From: Candidatus Margulisiibacteriota bacterium
GTDB lineage: Bacteria; Margulisbacteria; WOR-1; JAUWWO01
Direction of reading: 5' to 3'
NCBI GenBank assembly: GCA_030616825.1
Contig: JAUWWO010000002.1
Location: 1-11,749, forward strand
DNA length: 11,749 bases
Part shown: positions 1 to 6,668 of the stretch, in pieces
How positions within the stretch are numbered: the first letter of the stretch is position 1
Layout of the letters: every line of letters starts with the position of its first letter
Program-made: the position numbers and the translations under genes
Notes under the pieces: generated by a model
Database searches by the model: none
Seen by the model: only the letters and a program-made list of their open reading frames with translations
Told to the model about the DNA's origin: nothing

Positions 1-255
1 CAGACCGGAGCAATTAGCCAGAGCATCGGGTTAGAAGGCGCTATGTTTTCTGTAGCTGAAGCAAAACTCAGTGCGACAGCGATAAACCTGATGTACAGAG
101 TAGCAGCACAGGTGCTTGGCGATGCCAGCTTGTTGGTTGATGTGGAGATCCTATCAATGGGCAGCAGCACTGTCGACGGCGAAGCCCAGGGGAGCATAAC
201 AACTATCCTCGAGGCAGCAAAAGTCGGCTTGTCAATACCGCTCGCAGAGCTGTAG
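1..255 (+). CDS. Unrecognised protein, C-terminal fragment (5' end outside window)
   Basis: The reading frame is open from the first base to a TAG at 253-255, giving the last 84 residues of a longer protein. An internal ATG at 43 exists, but the frame continues upstream of it without a stop, so I treat the gene as partial. The visible part is rich in Ala, Gly, Ser and small aliphatic residues, with stretches such as LVDVEILSMGSSTVDGEAQG that alternate like beta-strands, and it ends in PLAEL. There are no Cys, Trp or catalytic motifs. I do not recognise the family; an exported or surface/structural protein is possible but unsupported. It is followed 20 bases later by an intrinsic terminator, so it ends its own transcript. 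Confidence 0.6.
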   Translation, partial: QTGAISQSIGLEGAMFSVAEAKLSATAINLMYRVAAQVLGDASLLVDVEILSMGSSTVDGEAQGSITTILEAAKVGLSIPLAEL

Positions 256-275
256 TTTCTGTTTGATTTGATTCC

Positions 276-320
276 AAGAGACCCTCATTAGCTTTTAGTT
301 GATGGGGGTTTCTTCTTTTC
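276..320 (+). terminator. Intrinsic terminator after the first gene
   Basis: The left arm at 276-290 (AAGAGACCCTCATTA) pairs with the right arm at 300-314 (TGATGGGGGTTTCTT) over 15 positions, two of them G-U wobbles, around a 9-base loop. A pyrimidine-rich run (CTTTTC) follows. It sits 20 bases after the stop at 255 and fits a rho-independent terminator for that gene. Confidence 0.75.
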
Positions 321-398
321 AACCGCCCTGTCATTTTATAAGACCTTATCTTGTTATAAGTTTTTCTCTCCAATTGTTTTTTGTTCTGCGCAGGCTGG

Positions 399-526
399 TT
401 TCGCTAATTACTCGAATCAAAATTTATAATTTTATTTGTATTTAATTTGCATTATTTGCATTAATTTGCGTTATTAGTGTTTATTGGAGAGTTAGAGAAA
501 AATTTCCATTGGCGTCATTAGCGAAA
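399..526. repeat. Inverted repeat flanking an AT-rich intergenic segment
   Basis: TTTCGCTAAT at 399-408 is the exact reverse complement of ATTAGCGAAA at 517-526. Similarity continues imperfectly outward (GGCTGG before the left arm, AGCC after the right arm). The 108 bases between contain the ATTTGCATT-like units. Ten exact bases can occur by chance in AT-rich DNA. The continued outer similarity and the internal repeats make a decayed mobile palindromic element possible. Confidence 0.35.
434..481. repeat. Short degenerate tandem repeat, ATTTGYRTT units
   Basis: Successive units read ATTTGTATT (434-442), ATTTGCATT (445-453), ATTTGCATT (454-462), ATTTGCGTT (464-472) and ATTAGTGTT (473-481). The period is 9-10 bases and the last unit is diverged. 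The array lies inside the inverted repeat 399-408/517-526. It has no coding content. It could be a decayed dispersed intergenic element or replication slippage. Confidence 0.45.
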
Positions 527-577
527 AGCCAATTAGTGAGATTTAGCGATAAACTTACTTCCTCAAACATTCTTAGC

Positions 578-606
578 TTAACTATATTATCTCTTTCTGC
601 TATAAT
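578..606 (+). promoter_or_regulatory. Putative sigma70-type promoter for the envelope cluster
   Basis: A perfect -10 hexamer TATAAT (601-606) lies 17 bases after TTAACT (578-583), which matches TTGACA at 4 of 6 positions. Transcription would begin near 613, giving a very short leader that just includes the Shine-Dalgarno at 615-621. This is inferred from sequence only, and the short leader lowers confidence. Confidence 0.4.
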
Positions 607-614
607 TACCCATA

Positions 615-621
615 AAGGAGG
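615..621 (+). promoter_or_regulatory. Strong Shine-Dalgarno for the gene at 628
   Basis: AAGGAGG lies six bases before the ATG at 628, fixing that start codon. Confidence 0.8.
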
Positions 622-627
622 CATACC

Positions 628-1365
628 ATGAATAAACTATTAACTTTAATTTTAATTATTTCGAGTTTGCTTATCTCTCAAACTTCTAATGCCTTTGTTC
701 TCACCAACGCCAACACCCTTGGTTTTAATAATACTAATATGGCACTCTCCGGGCTATATTCTACAAACAGGGTCACAACGTATGTCCCAAAAATAATAAG
801 CACAAATCTTACAAATTATGCTTATGGATTTGTTTTTCACTATGGACTTCTGGATAACCTGGATGTCATGATAGGCTTGGGCAATGTCGGCTACGAGATA
901 ACCCCTGATATAGCAGGACTCCTGCGCATGGAAGGAGGCACGCTTTTTGGAACAGGCATAAAATATGGGATCTTAAAAGAAGATGAAAATATCCCGGTTT
1001 CCTTAGCTTTTCTCTTTCAGTACACAACCGTTCCTGCAGACCTCATCGACTCTGGAATAAAGTTAAGTGGATGTAACCAGGATACATATTATAAACTGAT
1101 TATAAGCAAAAACTTCTATGTGTTTTTCCCTTATATTGCCATTGGCATCGATTCAAGGTTCTTGCGGATAGGAAGTTCTCGCTCCCAGAGTACAATCTCT
1201 CAAATTGATATTGGTTATGGAACTGCACTGTCCGAGAATTTAGTTTTAGGCGTAGAACTCAACTGGTCTGGCACATGGAACGACCCGGTCATGGATGATA
1301 TCTTCGCAGCCGAAACACTCTCCGAGGCACTGGGTGTGAGTTTCGGTGTGCTGTACTTATACTAA
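628..1365 (+). CDS. Exported, probable outer-membrane beta-barrel protein of unknown function
   Basis: The 245-residue protein begins with a clear signal peptide: Lys near the N-terminus, a hydrophobic core of Leu/Ile at residues 4-16, and a likely cleavage after SNA at residue 22. The mature part alternates hydrophobic and polar residues, with many Gly, Tyr and Phe and turn-like Asn/Asp/Gly segments, for example about residues 64-89 and 191-212. It ends in GVLYLY with an aromatic last residue, as is typical of outer-membrane barrels recognised by BAM. I see no enzyme motif. It resembles small porin-like or 'outer membrane beta-barrel' hypothetical proteins; the substrate or partner is unknown. 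The start is fixed by the Shine-Dalgarno AAGGAGG. The TPR gene follows after only 8 bases with no terminator, so the two are probably co-transcribed. The beta-barrel assignment is an inference from composition and the C-terminus. Confidence 0.7.
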   Translation: MNKLLTLILIISSLLISQTSNAFVLTNANTLGFNNTNMALSGLYSTNRVTTYVPKIISTNLTNYAYGFVFHYGLLDNLDVMIGLGNVGYEITPDIAGLLRMEGGTLFGTGIKYGILKEDENIPVSLAFLFQYTTVPADLIDSGIKLSGCNQDTYYKLIISKNFYVFFPYIAIGIDSRFLRIGSSRSQSTISQIDIGYGTALSENLVLGVELNWSGTWNDPVMDDIFAAETLSEALGVSFGVLYLY

Positions 1366-1373
1366 AATAAACA

Positions 1374-2237
1374 ATGAAATATTTAATTTTCGTTCTTTTA
1401 TTCACAATCATATTATCTGGATCTTTATGCGCCCTGGAAGCGGATACTTCAGGGAAACTTTTTGCTTTTGCCTCCACCCTCTATGATTCCGGAAATTACT
1501 ACGGTGCAGTTCTTGAGTTTCAACGGCTGTTGAGCTATTATCCCGGCTCTTCTCTAACCAAAGAGGCTTCCTTCATGATAGGCATGAGCTATTTCAAGGC
1601 TGGAAGGATTGAGGATTCTGCTGCAGCATTTGATTCGTTCATATCCGCCTACCCCGAGAGCGATAAAGCTAAAGATGCACTTATAAACATTGCAGAAGGC
1701 TATTATAAAAATAGGAAGTACCTGGCAGGAATAAATAAGTTAAACGAATTTAGGGCCCGATATAATCCCGGAGAGCTGTCTCAAACCTCCGAGTATCTGA
1801 TGGGGTGGGGATACCTCGGCAAACATCTATTTTCCGAATCGAGCAGCACCTTTTATTACTTGAGCACGAGGGAAAGCGAATACAAAGAGAAGGCGAAAGG
1901 GTTGACTGAAGACATAAAGCTTTCTCAAAATCTACCATCGAAATCTCCTGTGCTTGGTGGATTGCTTTCTGCGGTAATTCCTGGAGCAGGCCAGGTCTAT
2001 TCCGAAAGATATTACGATGGCCTTGTTTCTTTCTTTCTCAATGCCGCGTTTACATATCTCGCACTTGAAGGGTTTAGAACAGGCAATAATTCAACAGGGC
2101 TGTTCTTTTCGGTGATTGAACTTGGGTGGTACACCGGAAACATCTATAGCGCAGTGAGAAGTGCACATAAATATAATGAAGAAGAAAAAGACGAATTTGT
2201 AAGTACGCTCAAAATCAAATATGGTTTTAAATTCTAG
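1374..2237 (+). CDS. Exported TPR-repeat protein with C-terminal hydrophobic PGAGQ domain
   Basis: The 287-residue protein has an N-terminal signal peptide (hydrophobic residues 4-20, likely cleavage near LCA). From about 26 to 180 it consists of TPR-like helical repeats of the type seen in BamD/CpoB: residues such as A, Y and F recur at TPR positions, with segments like YDSGNYYGAVLEFQRLL (37-53) and YFKAGRIEDSAAAFDSFI (73-90). From about 191 to 268 lies a different domain with the motif VIPGAGQVYSERYYDG (201-216) and two hydrophobic stretches (about 217-232 and 240-260), resembling the DUF5683/TM2-like 'P-G-x-G-Q-x-Y' membrane domain. A role as a periplasmic scaffold anchored by its C-terminus is inferred. 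There is no evident Shine-Dalgarno: the start lies 8 bases after the preceding stop, so translation may depend on coupling. yidD follows after 9 bases. Exact function unknown. Confidence 0.75.
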   Translation: MKYLIFVLLFTIILSGSLCALEADTSGKLFAFASTLYDSGNYYGAVLEFQRLLSYYPGSSLTKEASFMIGMSYFKAGRIEDSAAAFDSFISAYPESDKAKDALINIAEGYYKNRKYLAGINKLNEFRARYNPGELSQTSEYLMGWGYLGKHLFSESSSTFYYLSTRESEYKEKAKGLTEDIKLSQNLPSKSPVLGGLLSAVIPGAGQVYSERYYDGLVSFFLNAAFTYLALEGFRTGNNSTGLFFSVIELGWYTGNIYSAVRSAHKYNEEEKDEFVSTLKIKYGFKF

Positions 2238-2246
2238 AGATTAAAT

Positions 2247-2642
2247 ATGACAAAGAATAAACTGTCAATTTTGACTTTTGCTATTTTGTTAAGTGTTTTT
2301 CTTTTAACCCCGGCTTGTGCTTCATGGAGCCCCTGGGAGGAGGAAGAGAAAGCTGTAAACAAAAAAGAAGAGATCATAACGTCTGTTCCGGAGATCTCAG
2401 CGTTAGCGTTGATAAGGTTTTATCAAGGATACATTTCCCCACTACTGCGAAAGGACAAATGCAATTTTACTCCAAGTTGTTCAAATTATTCAGTCCAGGC
2501 GATAAAGGAATTCGGTGCCGCGAAAGGGGGGATAATGACGTTTGAGAGACTTTTAAGAGATCATCCATGGGCCTGGGAAGAGTCCTATAAAGTAAAGAGC
2601 AGAAGACTATACGACCCACCATCACGGAATGATTATTGGTAG
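2247..2642 (+). CDS. yidD: YidD-family membrane protein insertion efficiency factor with an N-terminal signal sequence
   Basis: Residues about 52-110 match the YidD family: LIRFYQGYISPLLRKDKC, then the signature CNFTPSCSNY (72-81), AIKEFGAAKGG and ERLLRDHPW. Known YidD proteins are about 70-85 residues, amphipathic, cytoplasmic-face inner-membrane proteins that assist YidC/Sec insertion. This one has 131 residues. It starts with a hydrophobic signal-like segment (about 7-25, ending ACA) and an acidic linker (WEEEEKAVNKKEE) before the YidD core. The usual K/R-C-H-P motif reads R-D-H-P, losing one Cys, and the usual GGxDPVP end is replaced by a charged tail ending YDPPSRNDYW. If the signal works, the YidD domain would be periplasmic, contrary to the classic topology. 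It sits directly after the TPR gene, suggesting they act together. Family assignment is firm; function here is inferred. Confidence 0.85.
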   Translation: MTKNKLSILTFAILLSVFLLTPACASWSPWEEEEKAVNKKEEIITSVPEISALALIRFYQGYISPLLRKDKCNFTPSCSNYSVQAIKEFGAAKGGIMTFERLLRDHPWAWEESYKVKSRRLYDPPSRNDYW

Positions 2643-2661
2643 TGGATTAACACAAAATTAT

Positions 2662-2679
2662 GCTTGCATTCTAGCAAGC
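2662..2679. other. Small hairpin between yidD and the proline-rich gene
   Basis: GCTTGC (2662-2667) and GCAAGC (2674-2679) form a 6-bp inverted repeat with a 6-base loop. No T-run follows, so it is a poor terminator. It overlaps the possible -35 of the next gene and could be an operator or chance. Confidence 0.3.
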
Positions 2680-2692
2680 CAGTTGATATAAT
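2664..2692 (+). promoter_or_regulatory. Putative promoter for the small proline-rich protein
   Basis: A perfect -10 TATAAT (2687-2692) lies 17 bases after TTGCAT (2664-2669), a weak -35. The predicted start near 2699 gives a leader of about 19 bases before the ATG at 2718, similar in layout to the promoter before 628. Sequence-only inference. Confidence 0.35.
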
Positions 2693-2702
2693 TCTATTTA
2701 CG

Positions 2703-2712
2703 AAAGGGGTGA
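2703..2712 (+). promoter_or_regulatory. Shine-Dalgarno that decides the start at 2718
   Basis: AAAGGGGTGA, the AAAGGAGGTGA consensus less one base, ends five bases before the ATG at 2718. The in-frame ATG at 2664 has no such site and would put a non-signal-like stretch in front of a good signal peptide. Confidence 0.65.
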
Positions 2713-2717
2713 GCGAG

Positions 2718-2924
2718 ATGACCAGAAGAGCCATAGGGATGTTTTTTGTAGTTATTTTTTGCGTTGCCTTTATAAGTTCCATTGCATATGCTGGTGCGGT
2801 TATTCCTAAAAAGGAGCCACTTCCTCCTCCAGTGGAAGAAGAGGTAGCACCACCACCACCACCTCCTCCGCCACCAGTGGAGGAAGAGAAGGAAGAGCCA
2901 GGCTGTTGCTTGTGGCCGTTCTAG
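2718..2924 (+). CDS. Small exported proline/glutamate-rich protein, function unknown
   Basis: The 68-residue protein starts MTRRAIGMFFVVIFC: basic residues, then a hydrophobic core to about residue 21 and a likely signal peptidase site at AYA (21-23). The mature part is low-complexity: PLPPPVEEEVA, then a run of nine prolines, VEEEKEEP, and a terminal GCCLWPF. The segment PPPVEEE occurs twice, suggesting internal duplication. Such Pro/Glu segments usually form extended, flexible spacers in the periplasm or envelope. The paired cysteines near the end could form a disulfide or bind metal, which is speculative. I chose the ATG at 2718 rather than 2664 because of its Shine-Dalgarno and the fit of the signal peptide. 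A terminator follows at 3001, so it is likely a monocistronic gene. I do not recognise the family. Confidence 0.6.
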   Translation: MTRRAIGMFFVVIFCVAFISSIAYAGAVIPKKEPLPPPVEEEVAPPPPPPPPPVEEEKEEPGCCLWPF

Positions 2925-2948
2925 GCTACTTGTGGCCGTTTTAGGATA
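2909..2948 (+). repeat. 20-bp tandem duplication across the end of the proline-rich gene
   Basis: CTTGTGGCCGTTCTAGGCTA (2909-2928) is followed directly by CTTGTGGCCGTTTTAGGATA (2929-2948), with two mismatches. The first copy encodes the last residues (L-W-P-F) and the TAG stop; the second lies outside the gene. Confidence 0.75.
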
Positions 2949-3000
2949 GTTTCCAAAGCGCAATAATTTAACAATCTGTTTTAGATTAAGTGTGTAAGTT

Positions 3001-3044
3001 AAGCGCCCCTTATTCTGGGTTTAAGGAATAAGGGGCGTTCATTT
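3001..3044 (+). terminator. Strong intrinsic terminator before groES
   Basis: CGCCCCTTATTC (3004-3015) is the exact reverse complement of GAATAAGGGGCG (3026-3037); two further outer pairs (G-U, A-T) extend it to 14. The loop is about 10 bases, and TTCATTT follows. It separates the proline-rich gene from the groESL promoter. Confidence 0.85.
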
Positions 3045-3087
3045 ACAGACACGAATTTCTCACCAACTGCCCATCACTAATTCCCCC

Positions 3088-3116
3088 TTGACAAGATCCA
3101 TGAAGGTATGTATAAT
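3088..3116 (+). promoter_or_regulatory. Consensus sigma70/sigmaA promoter of groESL
   Basis: TTGACA (3088-3093), a 17-base spacer and TATAAT (3111-3116) match the vegetative consensus perfectly. The start of transcription should be near 3123, placing the CIRCE operator at the very beginning of the transcript. Confidence 0.9.
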
Positions 3117-3126
3117 TGCTGTTTTG

Positions 3127-3153
3127 TTAGCACTCTCTTCTGAAGAGTGCTAA
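3127..3153. promoter_or_regulatory. CIRCE operator (HrcA binding site)
   Basis: TTAGCACTC (3127-3135), nine bases, GAGTGCTAA (3145-3153) is the exact CIRCE consensus. In many bacteria the repressor HrcA binds this site and is kept active by GroEL, so groESL is induced on heat stress or when GroEL is occupied. Its place just after the promoter fits repression of initiation. hrcA itself is not in this window. Confidence 0.97.
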
Positions 3154-3180
3154 TCAGGTAAACTTGAGGGGGTGAGTTAA

Positions 3181-5152
<1,972 letters not shown>

Positions 5153-5176
5153 GAGTTAAGATTAAGATATAAACAA

Positions 5177-5208
5177 TGTAGCGTCCGATCTCCGTATCGG
5201 ACGTTACA
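5177..5208. repeat. Palindromic hairpin just after groEL, without a T-run
   Basis: The left arm 5177-5189 pairs with 5196-5208 over 13 positions (one G-U) around a six-base loop; the core is CGTCCGAT/ATCGGACG. It is followed by AAAAG rather than T residues, so it is not a standard terminator. It may stabilise the groEL mRNA 3' end or be one copy of a dispersed palindromic repeat. Confidence 0.55.
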
Positions 5209-5216
5209 AAAGATAA

Positions 5217-5257
5217 GAAAAAGGGACCAAGCTTTGTAGTTTGGTCCCTTTAATTTT
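5217..5257 (+). terminator. Intrinsic terminator of groESL
   Basis: AAAGGGACCAA (5220-5230) is the exact complement of TTGGTCCCTTT (5241-5251). Three inner pairs (one G-U) extend it to 14 with a TTGT loop (5234-5237), and TAATTTTT follows. It also has A-rich DNA on the left, as in bidirectional terminators. It closes the groESL transcript. Confidence 0.85.
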
Positions 5258-5283
5258 TGCAGTATGCTACTGGAGAAAAACAC

Positions 5284-5316
5284 TTGCATACTTAGAGTAG
5301 ATATGCTATCTTGACA
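5284..5316 (+). promoter_or_regulatory. Probable promoter region of the nusA operon
   Basis: TTGCAT (5284-5289), 17 bases and TATCTT (5307-5312) form one possible promoter. A consensus -35 TTGACA also occurs at 5311-5316, but only poor -10 boxes follow it at normal spacing (TATGTT at 5331 is only 14 bases away). Since a terminator lies upstream, a promoter is expected here, but I cannot decide which one is used. Confidence 0.35.
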
Positions 5317-5342
5317 AAGTTGCAGTAGAGTATGTTTTGAAG

Positions 5343-5371
5343 GAGAGAGTGGGAAAAGTACCCACTCTTTT
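5343..5371 (+). promoter_or_regulatory. Terminator-like hairpin (possible attenuator) in the nusA leader
   Basis: AGAGTGGG (5346-5353) is exactly complementary to CCCACTCT (5361-5368). Three outer pairs, two of them G-U, may extend the stem to 5343/5371; the loop is seven bases. The stem is followed by TTTT and then GCATTT. It lies between the presumed promoter and the nusA start, 38 bases before the ATG. A leader terminator before nusA could allow autoregulation by NusA, which stimulates such hairpins. That is known for the B. subtilis nusA operon as I recall, and is inferred here. Confidence 0.5.
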
Positions 5372-5408
5372 GCATTTAGACTTTAAAATTAATTTTTGGG
5401 GGATTCAA

Positions 5409-6668
5409 ATGAAGATCGAAGGACTCGATAAGATGCTTGAACAGATACAAAAAGAGAGAGGCATTCCAAAAGGGGCCCTAATTGACGCTATTCAAGCAGC
5501 AATGCTCTCCGCATGCAAAAAAAGATTCAAGGTCGCCGATAACCTGGAAGCCAAAATTGATGAGCTTGGGGAGGCAAAGGTTTTTGCCAAGAAAATCGTT
5601 GTTTCTAAGGTTAAGGACGAGGACATGGAGATACGTACCAAAGAGGCGAAAAAGATTAATCCAAAAGCCAAGGTTGGAGATGAAGTTGCTGTGGACATAA
5701 CCCCATCGGACTTTGGCCGCCTTGCAGCACAGACAGCAAAACAGGTTATCATCCAGAGGATCAGGGAAGCTGAGAAAGAGACCGCGTATGAGGAGTTTAA
5801 CAACAAAACCGGAGAGATAATAAACGGAATAGTACAGCGAAGGGAAAGGGGAGGATACCTTGTCAATCTTGGGCGTGTTGAAACACTGCTTGCTCCCTCT
5901 GAACAGCTTGCAGGTGAATTATACAGACCCAGGGATCGCATAAAACTCTATGTTGTGGAAACACGCAAAACTCCAAAGGGCCCATTGGTCATTGTTTCGC
6001 GGACACATCCTGGGTTGGTCAAAAAGCTCTTTGAGCTCGAAGTCCCAGAGATATCACAAGGGATATTGGAGATAAAGGGACTGGCCAGAGAGGCTGGTAG
6101 ACGCTCCAAAATTGCTGTTTGTTCTAAAGACAAGAATGTTAGTGCTGTGGGCACCTGCGTGGGGCATATGGGGACAAGAATTCAAAATATAGTAAAAGAG
6201 CTGGACAATGAGAGAGTGGACATAATCGAATGGAATGAGAACCCAAAGGGCTACATCTCTAATGCCCTGTCCCCAGCGAAGGTTGCGGCTGTTCAAATAA
6301 ATGAAGCCGAGCACGTGGCTACAGTAGTCGTTCCAGAAAAACAGCTCTCCCTTGCAATCGGGAAAGAAGGTCAAAATGTAAGACTTGCTGCAAAGCTTAC
6401 TGGTTGGAGGATCGATATAATAAGCGAAGAGGAAGCAGCAAAGAAGCAGGCGGAAAAAGAGCAGGAGAAAAAAGAAGCTAAGGAGAAAAAAATAAAAGTG
6501 CACGAAGTCGCAAAGGAACTCGGGCTTACAAGCAAAGAGGCTATACAGAAATTAGCCGAACTTGGAGTTGAGGCAAAAGGACCAACAAGCAATATACCTA
6601 TAGAGGCAAAAGAAAAACTTCTGAAAGCAGCTTCTCAAAAAGAAAAGGAGGAGAAAAAAGCAGAATGA
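5409..6668 (+). CDS. nusA: Transcription elongation/termination factor NusA with a C-terminal IF2_N-like domain
   Basis: The protein is 419 residues from the ATG at 5409. A TTG at 5337 lies in frame but inside the leader hairpin region, and GGGGGA at 5398-5403 supports 5409. Domains in order: N-terminal RNA-polymerase-binding domain (about 1-125), S1 (about 132-197, GEIINGIVQRRERGGYLVN), KH1 (about 200-275, GHMGTRIQNIVKEL with the GxxG loop), KH2 (about 280-340, AIGKEGQNVRLAAKLTGWRI), a Lys/Glu linker (341-360) and a final module at 361-407. That module, KIKVHEVAKELGLTSKEAI... ELGVEAKG, matches the IF2_N domain normally found at the start of IF-2. NusA binds RNAP and nascent RNA and controls pausing, termination and antitermination. 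The stop overlaps the next start by four bases. It is the first gene of the operon and rimP is absent upstream. Confidence 0.95.
   Translation: MKIEGLDKMLEQIQKERGIPKGALIDAIQAAMLSACKKRFKVADNLEAKIDELGEAKVFAKKIVVSKVKDEDMEIRTKEAKKINPKAKVGDEVAVDITPSDFGRLAAQTAKQVIIQRIREAEKETAYEEFNNKTGEIINGIVQRRERGGYLVNLGRVETLLAPSEQLAGELYRPRDRIKLYVVETRKTPKGPLVIVSRTHPGLVKKLFELEVPEISQGILEIKGLAREAGRRSKIAVCSKDKNVSAVGTCVGHMGTRIQNIVKELDNERVDIIEWNENPKGYISNALSPAKVAAVQINEAEHVATVVVPEKQLSLAIGKEGQNVRLAAKLTGWRIDIISEEEAAKKQAEKEQEKKEAKEKKIKVHEVAKELGLTSKEAIQKLAELGVEAKGPTSNIPIEAKEKLLKAASQKEKEEKKAE
6489..6632 (+). other. IF2_N-like domain encoded at the 3' end of nusA
   Basis: NusA residues 361-408 read KIKVHEVAKELG, LTSKEAIQKLAELGVEAKG, then IPIEAKEKLLKA. 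This is the layout of the Pfam IF2_N fold: [KI]-x-V-x-E-x-A-K-E-L-G, S-K-E/D-x-I-x-K-L, a-x-L-G-[VI]-x-x-K, then a short helix. The downstream IF-2 lacks a module of this type at its own N-terminus but keeps the second one next to its G domain. Assignment is by motif recognition only. Confidence 0.7.
6645..6653 (+). promoter_or_regulatory. Shine-Dalgarno for the GAF gene inside the end of nusA
   Basis: AAGGAGGAG in the Lys/Glu codons at the end of nusA lies 11 bases before the ATG at 6665, slightly long but usable. Together with the four-base stop/start overlap it suggests coupled translation. Confidence 0.5.

Larger units (their letters stand above)
256..627. other. Intergenic region of 372 bases, AT-rich
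   Basis: I see no credible gene here. The first part holds the terminator at 276-320. The middle (about 395-530) is AT-rich with short repeats of the type ATTTGCATT, flanked by an inverted repeat TTTCGCTAAT (399-408) / ATTAGCGAAA (517-526). The last 50 bases hold a likely promoter and ribosome binding site for the gene at 628. No tRNA or CRISPR pattern is visible. Confidence 0.6.

Noticed and set aside
434..481. CRISPR array
   Set aside because: Units are only 9-10 bases, adjacent without unique spacers, and degenerate; this is a simple repeat.
2247..2330. Lipoprotein signal (lipobox) in YidD
   Set aside because: The residues before the Cys read T-P-A-C, and Pro at -2 does not fit the usual L-[AST]-[GA]-C pattern, so a plain signal peptide is preferred.
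2664..2717. Upstream in-frame ATG extension of the proline-rich protein
   Set aside because: It has no ribosome binding site, lies on the possible promoter, and would bury the good signal peptide that starts at 2718.
2694..2963. Minus-strand open frame of 89 residues rich in Trp/Arg
   Set aside because: It is the reverse complement of the poly-proline coding repeat (CCA/CCT read as TGG/AGG); the composition is an artefact.
5343..5371. Riboswitch in the nusA leader
   Set aside because: The leader is too short and shows only one simple hairpin with no known aptamer motif; an attenuator-type hairpin explains it better.
5337..5408. TTG start giving a 24-residue longer NusA
   Set aside because: It runs through the leader hairpin, has no family similarity, and the ATG at 5409 aligns with known NusA N-termini.
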